A DNA stretch of 55,568 nt from Desulfocurvibacter africanus subsp. africanus DSM 2603 (GTDB lineage Bacteria > Desulfobacterota > Desulfovibrionia > Desulfovibrionales > Desulfovibrionaceae): contig NZ_KE383874.1 of assembly GCF_000422545.1 (NCBI RefSeq), positions 1 to 55,568 of the forward strand. Reading direction: 5' to 3'. Below are positions 34,451 to 43,814 of this stretch, piece by piece. How positions within the stretch are numbered: position 1 is the first letter of the stretch; every line of letters begins with the position of its first letter. A model generated the notes under the pieces. It saw only the letters and a program-made list of their open reading frames with translations, did not search any database and had not been told where the DNA came from. The position numbers were made by a program, and so were the translations under genes.

Positions 34451-34490
34451 TAACGGAAAGGCCTGGCTGGAGGGAAGCGTGAGCGGAGCG

Positions 34491-34694
34491 CTACTTCTCG
34501 ACCATGAAGGAGATCTTGGTCGTGACCCGGAACACGGTCACCTGGTTATTCTCCACCTTGGCCTCGAATTCCTTTATCCATACAGACACGATGTTGCGGA
34601 CCGACTTGGCCACTTCGGACACGGCCGTGCGCACCGCATCCTCAAAGCCCTTCTCCGATTGGGCGATGATCTCGATGGTCTTGACTACTGCCAT
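34491..34694 (-). CDS. Dodecin-family flavin-binding protein
   Basis: This 67-residue protein has the dodecin pattern: VVKTIEIIAQSEKGFEDAV, a helix with VRTAVSEVAKSVRNI, then VSVWIKEFEAKVENNQVTVF and a last strand. Dodecins form 12-mers that store flavins. AAGGAG precedes the ATG. A flavin buffer next to superoxide reductase fits an oxidative-stress setting but no operon links them. Confidence 0.9.
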   Translation of the reverse strand: MAVVKTIEIIAQSEKGFEDAVRTAVSEVAKSVRNIVSVWIKEFEAKVENNQVTVFRVTTKISFMVEK

Positions 34695-34725
34695 GACTCA
34701 CTCCTTAACGCCGTCGGTGTGAGGG

Positions 34726-34968
34726 TTATGATCCCGCCCGAAGCCATTCAATGCCGGATGAGAGGGCCGGGAAGGCGTTCCCCAGAGGTGTGATGAACAG
34801 GGAAGGCTGATCCCCGAACCTGCTGCAATACTTGAGGCGCCAGCATTCGCTCGTGCGCTCCCCGTTAAGGCAGTAGGCCTTGACCATGGCCTGGACGGAA
34901 CGGCTCTTGTCCGAGCCAAAGGACTTATAGAAAGGGCATGTGCGTAGATAGGTGCATGTTCCCGCCAC
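34726..34968 (-). CDS. Small cysteine-rich protein
   Basis: This protein of about 80 residues carries TCTYLRTCPFY, VKAYCLNG, SECWRLKYCSRFG: five cysteines that could hold an Fe-S cluster or zinc. The GTG at 34968 is chosen because GGAGGAG lies nine bases upstream; longer in-frame starts at 34989 and 35076 lack a site. No named family is recognised. It is divergent from superoxide reductase across a 10-bp palindrome, so shared control is possible. Confidence 0.65.
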   Translation of the reverse strand: MAGTCTYLRTCPFYKSFGSDKSRSVQAMVKAYCLNGERTSECWRLKYCSRFGDQPSLFITPLGNAFPALSSGIEWLRAGS

Positions 34969-35093
34969 CGCTGTTGACTCCTCCTCCATATTTGATTGAA
35001 TCCCAGGATCCGCCGAACCTGGACGGCCGAAGCCGCTCTGCATACACCAATCTATCTCTTTTCTAATGTTGGGCATTCAGCTTTTGTCTGATT

Positions 35094-35120
35094 TTCATGT
35101 CGGTGACAGTCCGACATGAA
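35094..35120. promoter_or_regulatory. Perfect inverted repeat between the Cys-rich and superoxide reductase genes
   Basis: TTCATGTCGG and CCGACATGAA form a 10-bp perfect inverted repeat with a 7-base spacer, about 120 bases before each start. An operator for a dimeric regulator is the simplest reading. Confidence 0.5.
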
Positions 35121-35241
35121 CGCACGGCAAGCCCTGGGGACGGCTGGATAAGGCTATTGACCCTGTGCTGAAAAATGGGCACACACTCAGGCGAGGATCA
35201 CCCTGTTTCAGCTAACGAAAACCTTCCCCAAGGAGGACAAA

Positions 35242-35634
35242 ATGAAGGCCGGAGAACTGTACCAGACTGCTGATTGGAAGAACGAGAAGCATGTGCCCGT
35301 GATCGAATGCCCCGACAGCGTGGCCGCCGACCAGATGTTCGACGTGAAGGTGACCATCGGCAAGGAGATCTCCCATCCCAACACCACGGCTCACCACATC
35401 GCTTGGATCAAGCTGTACTTCAAGCCTGAAGGGGGCAAGTTCCCTTACGAGATCGGCGGATTCTTCTTCTCGGCCCATGGAGCATCCACCGAGGGCCCGG
35501 ACACCAGCAGTGTGTACACGCACCACGGCGTGACCTGCTCTTTCAAGACGAGCAAGCCCGGCACCCTGCTGGCAACCTCCTACTGCAACATCCACGGCCT
35601 GTGGGAAAATTCGAAGACTCTCGGCATCAAGTAG
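35242..35634 (+). CDS. sor: Superoxide reductase (neelaredoxin, class II)
   Basis: This 130-residue protein reduces superoxide to peroxide with rubredoxin as donor, protecting strict anaerobes. The iron ligands of the family are all visible: Glu15 and His17 in NEKHVP, His45 and His51 in ISHPNTTAHHIAW, Cys115 and His118 in YCNIHGLWE. The N-terminal desulforedoxin domain of class I enzymes is absent. AAGGAGG precedes the ATG and a terminator follows, so it is monocistronic. Confidence 0.96.
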   Translation: MKAGELYQTADWKNEKHVPVIECPDSVAADQMFDVKVTIGKEISHPNTTAHHIAWIKLYFKPEGGKFPYEIGGFFFSAHGASTEGPDTSSVYTHHGVTCSFKTSKPGTLLATSYCNIHGLWENSKTLGIK

Positions 35635-35669
35635 GCCGGATATGGCGAGCCTTGCCCGGCAAGCATGAC

Positions 35670-35697
35670 AAAGGCCCGGATCTCTCCGGGCCTTTTT
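35670..35697 (+). terminator. Intrinsic terminator of superoxide reductase
   Basis: AAAGGCCCGGA/TCCGGGCCTTT with loop TCTC and two further T. Confidence 0.9.
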
Positions 35698-35936
35698 GAA
35701 TTGGATGCTCTGCATCCGCCGAGCCATCTTGGCCCGCGCAGCCCGTTTTGTACCGGGCTATAATAACACTGCGCATAAACTATTCGGGTCCGTGAAACCA
35801 GGGGCCGCTCTCCATATGAAATAGCCCTGGTGGGCGGGGTCATTTAGGGCCATGCCCAGCCCAGGTCTTACGCAAACAGCCTTGGCCTCCGTACGCCGTT
35901 AACCGGCTGCCCAGAGCCACGGGTCCAGGCGGCTGC

Positions 35937-36239
35937 TCAGACCCGCCGGTCCAGATTATCGCCGGGCTGCGGCCTGCTTGGGGCGACTAGTTCCATGAAT
36001 ACGGCCGCCGAGGCCTGCTCCAACAGCTCCAAGGTCAAAGCCATGCGGCCGGGGCGGTATTGATCCAGAGCAAGATCCTCCACGCGCCGGGCATGGCCTC
36101 CGGGGCCCTCCGCCTCGGGTTCGCCCGCTTCGGCGTTCCCGGCGGCGGCAATCCTCCCGCAACGGCCCACGACGGCTCGCTCATCCAAGCCCCGGAGGCT
36201 GCCCATGGCGTAAGGCGAACAGGAAAACTCGATACGCAT
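35937..36239 (-). CDS. Possible hypothetical protein
   Basis: This 100-residue open frame has GAGG just before its ATG. The sequence begins MRIEFSCSPYAMGSLRGLDE and is rich in Ala, Glu and Arg; no family is recognised. The region is otherwise empty for almost a kilobase, and GC-rich DNA gives long chance frames, so this is only a candidate. Bases 35698-35936 and 36240-36438 show nothing else. Confidence 0.4.
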   Translation of the reverse strand: MRIEFSCSPYAMGSLRGLDERAVVGRCGRIAAAGNAEAGEPEAEGPGGHARRVEDLALDQYRPGRMALTLELLEQASAAVFMELVAPSRPQPGDNLDRRV

Positions 36240-36438
36240 TCCTCGACCCTCTAGCCATGAGATCGGCTGGATCGAGGCGAAACTTTAGGGCAATTTGCGA
36301 GCGAACTTGGTGGTTCCGGCGACTTTCCATCAAGGGCGCCATGGGAATCCGGTGAAGACAAAGCCTTTCCGGCTCATGTGCAAGAGGCCAAAAAACTTGT
36401 TTCAAGGTAAATTGAAGAGAGCTCCGCACGCCCCGAAC

Positions 36439-36499
36439 CAATCGCGACAGGGATAGACGCGCTTCTGTCGCGATTGTCCTTATCGGACAGTTTCAGATT
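36439..36499. other. Adjacent inverted repeats, possible terminator or RNA structure
   Basis: CAATCGCGACAG (36439) and CTGTCGCGATTG (ending 36486) form a perfect 12-bp pair with a 24-base loop, followed by TGTCC/GGACA at 36485-36499, where a MITE-like repeat begins. Confidence 0.5.
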
Positions 36500-36627
36500 A
36501 GAGCAGATTGCTTTTAAGACGCCCGCTCCGGCGCCCGCGGCGCAAGTGAATTGCGCCTACGCCGAAGCTAGCGGCAAGCCATGCCGACGCATGGCTTGCA
36601 GAGCATTTTCAAAAGCAAAATGCTCTA
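36499..36627 (-). mobile_element. MITE-like palindromic repeat, copy E (129 bp)
   Basis: Reverse orientation, nearly identical to copy D apart from GGCGCCCGCGGCGC where D has GGCGTTGACGGCGC. It lies 79 bases before the small membrane-protein gene. Confidence 0.88.
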
Positions 36628-36706
36628 GGTTGCGCGGCGGGCAAGGCGCGGCTTAAACCCGCTCCGGAGTGCTTTCCATGTGCCGGGACGCGAGGTATGA
36701 GGCTCC

Positions 36707-37039
36707 ATGCTCAACTGGACACTCGCCGCACTGCTCGTACTCCTGCAGGTTCCGGACATCCTGACCACCAACGCCATACTGGCCGCCGGCGGCCGCGAGC
36801 TGAACCCGATCATGCGCCTGTGCATGCGCCTGAGTTCATCCTGGCGGTTGTCCTGGCTGCCCTGGTGGATGCCCAAAATGGCAATCGCCATGGGCGGGGC
36901 CGGAATCCTCGGCTCCTCGCAAGATACGGATGCCCGCGTGGCCCTGGCCCTGCTCGTACTGGCCTACCTTGCCGTCGTGGGCTCCAATCTCATGCAGCTC
37001 CGGCGCCTGCGCGCAAGGGCAAGGCGCTGGGCCGCCTGA
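36707..37039 (+). CDS. Small integral membrane protein (DUF5658-like)
   Basis: This 110-residue protein has three hydrophobic segments. VPDILTTNAILAAGGRELNP carries the D-x-x-TT...E-x-NP pattern of the DUF5658 membrane family. The ends are basic. No ribosome site is obvious. Function of the family is unknown. It converges on ilvN, eight bases apart. Confidence 0.75.
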   Translation: MLNWTLAALLVLLQVPDILTTNAILAAGGRELNPIMRLCMRLSSSWRLSWLPWWMPKMAIAMGGAGILGSSQDTDARVALALLVLAYLAVVGSNLMQLRRLRARARRWAA

Positions 37040-37046
37040 ACAAGGC

Positions 37047-37479
37047 CTATGGCGCCATGAGTGTTTCGAACGGCCCCAGGCCGTCCCGCCTGTTCACGTC
37101 CAGCACATCCCCGAGTTTGCCGACCTGACGCATGAGCTGCCCGAGCCGTCCGTCCTCGGGCACCAGCAGCCAGATGCTCTGCCAGCCGCCGGAGGCAGGC
37201 AGACACAGCATGGCCTCCACCGGGAAGGCCCTGCGCGCCAACAGGCCGCAGACCTGGGGCAACGAGCCGGAGTGGCCGGCCACGCGCAACTCCAGCACGG
37301 CCTTACCCTGGCCGATCGGTTCCGACAGCGCCGGTGATATCCCCGCTGCTCCGGCCTGACCGCTGGGCTCAGTCCCCTCCCCTTCCTGTCCGCTCTGCCG
37401 GTTCGCAGCCCTGTAAGAATCCACAGTCATCGAATCCCCAGCGTTCTTGGCATTATGGGTATCAGGGGTATCTGGGGCA

Positions 37480-37499
<20 letters not shown>
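37047..37499 (-). CDS. ilvN: Acetolactate synthase regulatory (small) subunit
   Basis: This 150-residue protein has an unstructured Gly/Gln/Glu-rich N-terminal 60 residues and then one ACT domain (VLELRVAGHSGSLPQVCGLL to about 145), as in short IlvN/IlvM subunits that bind valine and stimulate the catalytic subunit. AAGGAGG precedes the ATG, which overlaps the end of ilvB by 20 bases, so the two are coupled. The N-terminal extension is longer than usual for IlvN. Confidence 0.88.
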
Positions 37500-39195
<1,696 letters not shown>

Positions 39196-39251
39196 GGGCT
39201 CTCTCCTTTGCGTTGCCTCCGGCTTGCGCCTGGGGAGCCCTTGAAACGGAA

Positions 39252-39287
39252 AACCCCCGCCGGCGCTTGCGCCGACGGGGGTTGTGG
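39252..39287 (-). terminator. Attenuator terminator before ilvB
   Basis: On the minus strand AACCCCCGTCGGCGC pairs with GCGCCGGCGGGGGTT over a short AA-type loop and is followed by TTCCGTTT. It lies 25 bases after the leader-peptide stop and 57 bases before ilvB. Confidence 0.88.
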
Positions 39288-39307
39288 ATGCTCTGGTGGT
39301 TCTGTGC

Positions 39308-39433
39308 CTAGCCCTGCTCTCCCGCAAACGGCGCGTTAGCGTCTACTACGACGCCTACGACTACGCGTACTACGACTACTAGGCCGGCTAGGCCGAGAGA
39401 GGCGAAGTGGTTGGTCGTAGTGCTGAGCCGCAT
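39308..39433 (-). CDS. ilvL: ilv leader peptide with valine and leucine control codons
   Basis: This 41-codon open frame runs from ATG (39433) to TAG (39308). Its middle reads LVVVVRVVVGVVVD: ten valine codons, most of them GTA, plus four leucines and no isoleucine. In attenuation a ribosome that stalls at such codons when charged tRNA-Val is scarce lets an antiterminator form so that ilvBN is transcribed. A promoter lies 40-70 bases upstream and the terminator 25 bases downstream. The ribosome site is weak (CGGAAT). Confidence 0.9.
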   Translation of the reverse strand: MRLSTTTNHFASLGLAGLVVVVRVVVGVVVDANAPFAGEQG

Positions 39434-39473
39434 GGAGATTCCGAGCTAAAGGTTACAGAATATTTCTGGAAAA

Positions 39474-39502
39474 TCGATAGCCGCAAAAGCTGGCAGCGTC
39501 AA
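39474..39502 (-). promoter_or_regulatory. Sigma-70 promoter of the ilvL-ilvB-ilvN operon
   Basis: On the minus strand TTGACG (39502-39497) and TATCGA (39479-39474) are 17 bases apart, about 40 bases before the leader ATG. Confidence 0.65.
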
Positions 39503-39581
39503 TGCCCAAAATGCAGGCACGAACCGGCCCAGGATCGCCGGGTCGTTTTCCGATGCCCTGGCAGCCGAAGCCTGGCCCATT

Positions 39582-39687
39582 TAAAGCATTCTGTTTTTGA
39601 AAATGCTCTGCACAGGGCTTGCTGTCACGCAGGCGCAATTCACTTGCGCCTATGCCTGCGCGGGCGTCTTGAAAAAAGTCTGCTCAA
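39582..39687 (+). mobile_element. Degenerate MITE-like repeat, copy F (about 106 bp)
   Basis: It starts TAAAGCATTCTGTTTTTGAA and ends AAAGTCTGCTCAA, keeps GGCGCAATTCACTTGCGCC inside, and has lost part of the middle hairpin. It lies upstream of the ilv promoter. Confidence 0.75.
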
Positions 39688-39889
39688 ATGGAGGGCACGT
39701 GGACATTCGCAAGGGAATAATTCCCCGGCCCCATTCTCATGGGCAACCCCTTCTCCCCCCTTCCCTCCTGGCCCTGTCCGCCCTTTCCGCCCTTCCCGAG
39801 CAACTCGTCCCGAATCACCTGCAAGGCAGCGGCAGCACGGCGCTAGCCCTCAGGCTCAGCCATTCCGCACCTCCAGGAGCAAGGCCAAT

Positions 39890-40040
39890 GAAAAAGTGGT
39901 CCGGGCCGAGGCCCGAACCACTATATGGGGAGGGGAGAGGCTGAGGTGTTGTTTTCCTGGGCTGGTAGGCCAGCCCAGGCTGAGGAGGGGTGTCGAGGAA
40001 CGGGTCGCTGGGGTTTCCCGATCTGCGTTGATGTGCACCC
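39890..40040 (-). ncRNA. Candidate small RNA with intrinsic terminator
   Basis: On the minus strand a perfect 10-bp hairpin CCTGGGCTGG/CCAGCCCAGG (39956-39979) is followed by AGTGGTTCGGGC/GCCCGGACCACT (39895-39922) and then TTTTT, a classic terminator. No gene on that strand ends here. AATCCGCGGATT, a 12-bp palindrome at 40044-40055, lies just upstream. The 5' end and any promoter are not defined. The rest of 39688-40320 shows no gene. Confidence 0.4.
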
Positions 40041-40320
40041 TAGAATCCGCGGATTAAATGAACATGGACCAAGGATTACGGGAAGTTAATCCAGGCCCTT
40101 GCGTAACCTTCACGTCAGGTAGCCCGATCAGGCCTTGATCTGGCATTGGACAGGCCTGACATCGCCAGCCGTCTATTCCACCAAAGTCTCCCGGCGTCTT
40201 TTTACAGAATGTAAAAAAAACGGACACCTCAAGCGGTCCGAGTTCACCTGCTTAGCCTGCCCCACCATCATAAGTCCTTTCCCGAACTGGAAGAATTATC
40301 TCATGTGGATTGCCGGATTG

Positions 40321-40335
40321 TGGCACCCCCCTTGC
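40321..40335 (+). promoter_or_regulatory. Sigma-54 (-24/-12) promoter
   Basis: TGGCACCCCCCTTGC matches the consensus TGGCAC-N5-TTGC with exact GG-to-GC spacing of ten bases, 36 bases before the first gene of the receiver/transporter operon. A sigma-54 activator would have to be encoded elsewhere. Confidence 0.8.
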
Positions 40336-40370
40336 GTTAGGAGTTTCACAAAGGGGGTAGGAGCAAAACC

Positions 40371-40769
40371 GTGAAGCCGAGCATCCCATGGCGCATCCTT
40401 GTCACAGACCGCAATCCCCGCGTCCGGCGGCTCTTGTGCCGCGAGTTGGAACGCGAGGGCTTCCGGGTCCTGTCAGCTTCGGGCTGGAGCGAAATAGCCC
40501 GGGCCGTGGGCAACGGAGTGGACTGCGTGGTCATGGATCTGAACCTGCCCTCTCAGGCCGGCCAGGATGGGGCCGCGCTCCTGGAACAGCTCAAGCGCAA
40601 CGCCCCTTACGTGCCCGTGGTGGTGCACGCTTTCTCGTCCGAGGAAGCCCTGGAAGCAGGCACCCTGCGGCTGGCCTCGGCCGTGGTGGAAAAAAGCGGC
40701 AGTACCGAGGACCTCAAGGCCGCGGTGCGCAGAGTGCTTGCCCATGGCAGTGGCAGGAGGAAGGCATGA
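40371..40769 (+). CDS. Single-domain response regulator, atypical
   Basis: This 132-residue protein is one receiver domain: ILVTDRNPRVRRLL, phosphoacceptor Asp in VVMDLNLPSQAG, and Lys in VEKSGS. The acidic pocket has one Asp instead of two and the switch Thr/Ser is within VHAFSS, so phosphorylation may be weak. The GTG start has TAGGAG seven bases upstream. It opens the sigma-54 operon and its stop overlaps the next start (ATGA). Confidence 0.85.
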   Translation: MKPSIPWRILVTDRNPRVRRLLCRELEREGFRVLSASGWSEIARAVGNGVDCVVMDLNLPSQAGQDGAALLEQLKRNAPYVPVVVHAFSSEEALEAGTLRLASAVVEKSGSTEDLKAAVRRVLAHGSGRRKA

Positions 40770-41164
40770 GCGACACGGCCCGTATGCCCGAAAACGGTCT
40801 CAGGATCATGCTCGTGGACGACGAATCCCCTTTCATTGATGCCCTGGCCAAGCGTCTCACGCGTCGCGGCATCAAGGTCAGCAGAGCCTTGAGCGGGGAC
40901 GAGGCCCTGGAGCGCCTGGCTGCGGGCGAAAGCCCGGAGGTGGTCGTCCTGGATGTAAAGATGCCGGGCATGGACGGCATGCAGGCCCTGGAACTCATCA
41001 AGCATCGCCATCCGCTGGTGGAGGTCATCATGCTCACGGGGCATGCCACTGTGGAAAGCGCCATTCAAGGCATGAAACTCGGCGCTTTCGATTACCTCAT
41101 GAAGCCCTGCGATCTGGACGAACTCATCCGCAAGGCCAACGAGGCTGGAGCGATGCGCAGATGA
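40766..41164 (+). CDS. Single-domain response regulator
   Basis: This 132-residue canonical receiver has IMLVDDESPF, VVLDVKMPGMDG, IMLTGHAT and DYLMKPCD, with no output domain. It would act by protein contact or as a phosphate relay. Both its start and its stop overlap neighbouring genes by ATGA, so it is coupled to the atypical receiver and to the carrier gene. Confidence 0.93.
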   Translation: MSDTARMPENGLRIMLVDDESPFIDALAKRLTRRGIKVSRALSGDEALERLAAGESPEVVVLDVKMPGMDGMQALELIKHRHPLVEVIMLTGHATVESAIQGMKLGAFDYLMKPCDLDELIRKANEAGAMRR

Positions 41165-42522
41165 GCGTGAACACGGGGACAAAGCGGAAACGCATAGCGG
41201 ATAGGTATTTTGTAACGAAAACGAATGCGAGGTTGGCAATGAAAGCACTGAGGACACTGAACGCGGTCCTGCTCGAAGGAGCCAGGGCTCATGCCCGCTG
41301 GGAGATCGAAAACGCAAGGATCATCACGGGCAGCAAGAAGCGCCTTTTCATCCTGGCCATTCTGACCATTCCGGCCGTGCTTCTGTCCGTAGCCTTCGCC
41401 ACGGACAGCCTGCCGGATATGGTCGGCGGCAAGCATGCCTACATGCCGGCTTTCTATGACGGCACGACCTTTGCCGTGTCCATTGTTATCGGCCTGTGCG
41501 CCGGCCTCATCACCGGCTGTATCGGAGCCGGCGGCGGATTCATCATCACTCCGGCGCTCATGAGCGCTGGCATCAAGGGAATCCTGGCCGTGGGCACGGA
41601 CTTGTTCCACATCTTCGCCAAGGCCATCATGGGCACGGCCGTGCACAAGAAACTCGGCAACGTCTCCGTGGCCTTGGCCATCTGGTTCCTGGTGGGTTCT
41701 GGTGTGGGCGTCACGGGCGGCGGCCTCATCAACCGCGCCTTGTACGAGTTCAACCCTATTCTTTCCGATGCCTTCATCAGCGTGGTCTACGTCGTGCTGC
41801 TGGGCTTCCTGGGCTTCTATTCCCTGTTCGACTTCCTCAAGCTGCGCAAGAGCGGAGAGGATGTCGGCGCACACCACGGCGCCAGCAAGCACGGCACAGA
41901 GGCCGCGTCCGGCAAGAAAGGCCTGCCCGCGACGCTGCAGGCCTCCAAGATCCCGCCTTACATCACCTTCGATGAGGACCTGGTTCCCGGCGGCAAGCGG
42001 ATTCCGGCCCTGTACGTGGCCATCTGCGGCGCCATCGTGGGCTTCATGGCCGCCATCATGGGCGTGGGCGGCGGTTTCCTGACCTTCCCCATATTCGTGT
42101 ACGTGCTCGGCGTGTCCTCCTTCACCACCGTGGGCACGGACATCCTGCAGATCATCTTCACCGCCGGCTATGCCTCCATCACGCAGTACGCAATTTACGG
42201 CTTCATCTTCTACACCCTGGCCATGGGCATGCTCATCGGCTCGCTGCTTGGCATCCAGCTCGGCGCGCTGACCACCAAGGTGGTCAAGGGCATCTACATC
42301 CGCGGGTTCTACGCCACGGCCATCCTGGCCGGCTTCATCAACCGCCTGTTCGCCCTTCCCGGCACGCTCACGGACATGGAATACATCCACCTGTCCAAGG
42401 GCACGGTGTCGATGCTCAAGATGGTGGGCAACTGGAGCTTCTTCCTGGTGGTGGCCATCTTCGGATTCTTCGTCATCAGCAAGTTCTTCGGCAACCTCAA
42501 GACCCTCAGACAGGGCGCCTAA
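41161..42522 (+). CDS. TauE/SafE (TSUP) family sulfite/organic anion permease
   Basis: This membrane carrier of up to 453 residues has the twin TSUP hallmark: GCIGAGGGFIITPALM near residue 120 and GVGGGFLTFPIFVYVLGV near 300, each followed by GTDLFHIF or GTDILQIIF. About nine membrane segments are seen, with a His/Lys-rich cytoplasmic loop near 240-265. TSUP members move sulfite, sulfonates or organic acids. The start at 41161 overlaps the previous stop; an ATG at 41239 is an alternative. Co-transcription with receivers suggests control by phosphorylation. Confidence 0.9.
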   Translation: MSVNTGTKRKRIADRYFVTKTNARLAMKALRTLNAVLLEGARAHARWEIENARIITGSKKRLFILAILTIPAVLLSVAFATDSLPDMVGGKHAYMPAFYDGTTFAVSIVIGLCAGLITGCIGAGGGFIITPALMSAGIKGILAVGTDLFHIFAKAIMGTAVHKKLGNVSVALAIWFLVGSGVGVTGGGLINRALYEFNPILSDAFISVVYVVLLGFLGFYSLFDFLKLRKSGEDVGAHHGASKHGTEAASGKKGLPATLQASKIPPYITFDEDLVPGGKRIPALYVAICGAIVGFMAAIMGVGGGFLTFPIFVYVLGVSSFTTVGTDILQIIFTAGYASITQYAIYGFIFYTLAMGMLIGSLLGIQLGALTTKVVKGIYIRGFYATAILAGFINRLFALPGTLTDMEYIHLSKGTVSMLKMVGNWSFFLVVAIFGFFVISKFFGNLKTLRQGA

Positions 42523-42537
42523 TACGGGAGGCCAGTC

Positions 42538-43248
42538 ATGCTTATAGCCGACAAGAAGCACTTCACCCTGGGCCTGTTCATGGCCATTGTCTTCGCGGGC
42601 ATCATGTTCGCCATGTTCATGCCGCTGTTCGAGCATGGCGAGAACGCCTTCCAGGCCTCGGACCGGCTGTTCAACCGCATCTCCAAGGATTCGTCCTACT
42701 ATATGCCCGAAATGCTCAAGGCCGCCGAGTCCCAGCAGGGCACGAACGTGGACGTGAGCTTCACGCTGGGCGGCGAGAACCTCAACCAGTACGCCAAGAC
42801 CTTGCTGACCAGCTCCGGCATGAGCGTGCAGGATCTCGACGGCAAGATGCAGGTCCAGGGTGACCTGGGCCAGATGATGGCTTCCTCCCTGCGCGACGCC
42901 GATGCCATGTTCTTCAACAAGGGCGATGAGGTGCAGGCCCGCTACGGCATTCCCGAACGCTCGGCCATGTACACTTGGTGGCTTATCTACGGAGCCATGG
43001 ACAAGGACCTCAAGCTCCAATCGAACTTCGCCCCCGCCGCCGTGCTGGGCAAGGTGAAGAACAAGGGCATCGAGGTGGCCTACAACTACTACGGCATCAA
43101 GCCCATCAGCGCCGCCTCCAACTGGGGAATCCTGACCTTCTCCCTGGTCTTCTACGTGGCCTATACGCTATGGTGGGGATACGCTATATTCTTCCTGTGC
43201 GAAGGCATGGGCCTGGTCATGAAGAAGGGCGCCAAGAAAGAAGCCTAG
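42538..43248 (+). CDS. Two-TM membrane protein with extracytoplasmic domain
   Basis: This 236-residue protein has a TM near 9-30 (FTLGLFMAIVFAGIMFAMFM), a soluble region of about 150 residues, and a second TM near 195-222. No named family is recognised. It starts 15 bases after the carrier, with GGGAGG upstream, so it is probably an accessory subunit of the carrier. Confidence 0.75.
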   Translation: MLIADKKHFTLGLFMAIVFAGIMFAMFMPLFEHGENAFQASDRLFNRISKDSSYYMPEMLKAAESQQGTNVDVSFTLGGENLNQYAKTLLTSSGMSVQDLDGKMQVQGDLGQMMASSLRDADAMFFNKGDEVQARYGIPERSAMYTWWLIYGAMDKDLKLQSNFAPAAVLGKVKNKGIEVAYNYYGIKPISAASNWGILTFSLVFYVAYTLWWGYAIFFLCEGMGLVMKKGAKKEA

Positions 43249-43262
43249 CAGTCCGAAAAGCG

Positions 43263-43300
43263 TTGCCGGCCGCCCGATGTACGCCTCGGGCGGCCGGCAA
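43263..43300 (+). terminator. Perfect 15-bp intercistronic hairpin
   Basis: TTGCCGGCCGCCCGA and its exact complement flank the loop TGTACGCC. There is no T-run, so it may be a partial terminator or an mRNA-stabilising stem that sets different levels for the genes on either side. Confidence 0.65.
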
Positions 43301-43324
43301 ATCCTGCGAGCAAGGAGGCGGTTC

Positions 43325-43765
43325 ATGGAAGGTCAGTGCAAGGTGCTCTTGGTGGACGACGAGGCGGATTTCGCCGATACGCTGGTCAAGCGGCTTGGCA
43401 AGCGCGGCATGGATGCCGCTGCCCGCTACAGCGGCGGCACGGCCCTGGACTACCTGGAGGACCACCCCGTCGATGTGGTGGTGCTGGACGTCAAGATGCC
43501 GGGCATGGACGGTATCGACTGCCTGCGCAAGATCAAGGAGCGCTATCCCCTGGTGGAGGTGGTCCTGCTCACGGGCCACGCCAGCCTGGACGTGGCCATC
43601 AACGGCATGGAACTCGGGGCCTTCGACTACCTCATGAAGCCCGCCGACATGGACGATCTGCGCTACAAGATAGAGGACGCCCTTAATCGCAAACGGCTGG
43701 CCGAGCGACGCATCGCCCGTGAAAAAGAGAAGCTTCAGGCCCTGGGTCAAGAAGGCAAGGCCTAG
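43325..43765 (+). CDS. Single-domain response regulator with basic C-terminal helix
   Basis: This 146-residue canonical receiver has VLLVDDEADF, VVLDVKMPGMDG, VLLTGHAS and DYLMKPAD, then a charged helix (NRKRLAERRIAREKEKLQ). AAGGAGG precedes the ATG. It is similar to the receiver at 40766, with a shared MPGMDG and LMKP context, so one may be a duplicate of the other. Confidence 0.93.
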   Translation: MEGQCKVLLVDDEADFADTLVKRLGKRGMDAAARYSGGTALDYLEDHPVDVVVLDVKMPGMDGIDCLRKIKERYPLVEVVLLTGHASLDVAINGMELGAFDYLMKPADMDDLRYKIEDALNRKRLAERRIAREKEKLQALGQEGKA

Positions 43766-43814
43766 CCCGTCGGGCATCCCCGCCTTATAGTTATCCCATG
43801 ACCGGCAGGATAGA

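Noticed and set aside
39856-40038. 60-codon minus-strand frame in the candidate small RNA region
   Set aside because: It runs through an intrinsic terminator and has no ribosome site.
41092-43020. 642-codon open frame antisense to the TSUP carrier and membrane protein genes
   Set aside because: It is a mirror of GC-rich codons on the other strand: His-, Glu- and Gly-rich without domains, and the sense genes have ribosome sites and families.
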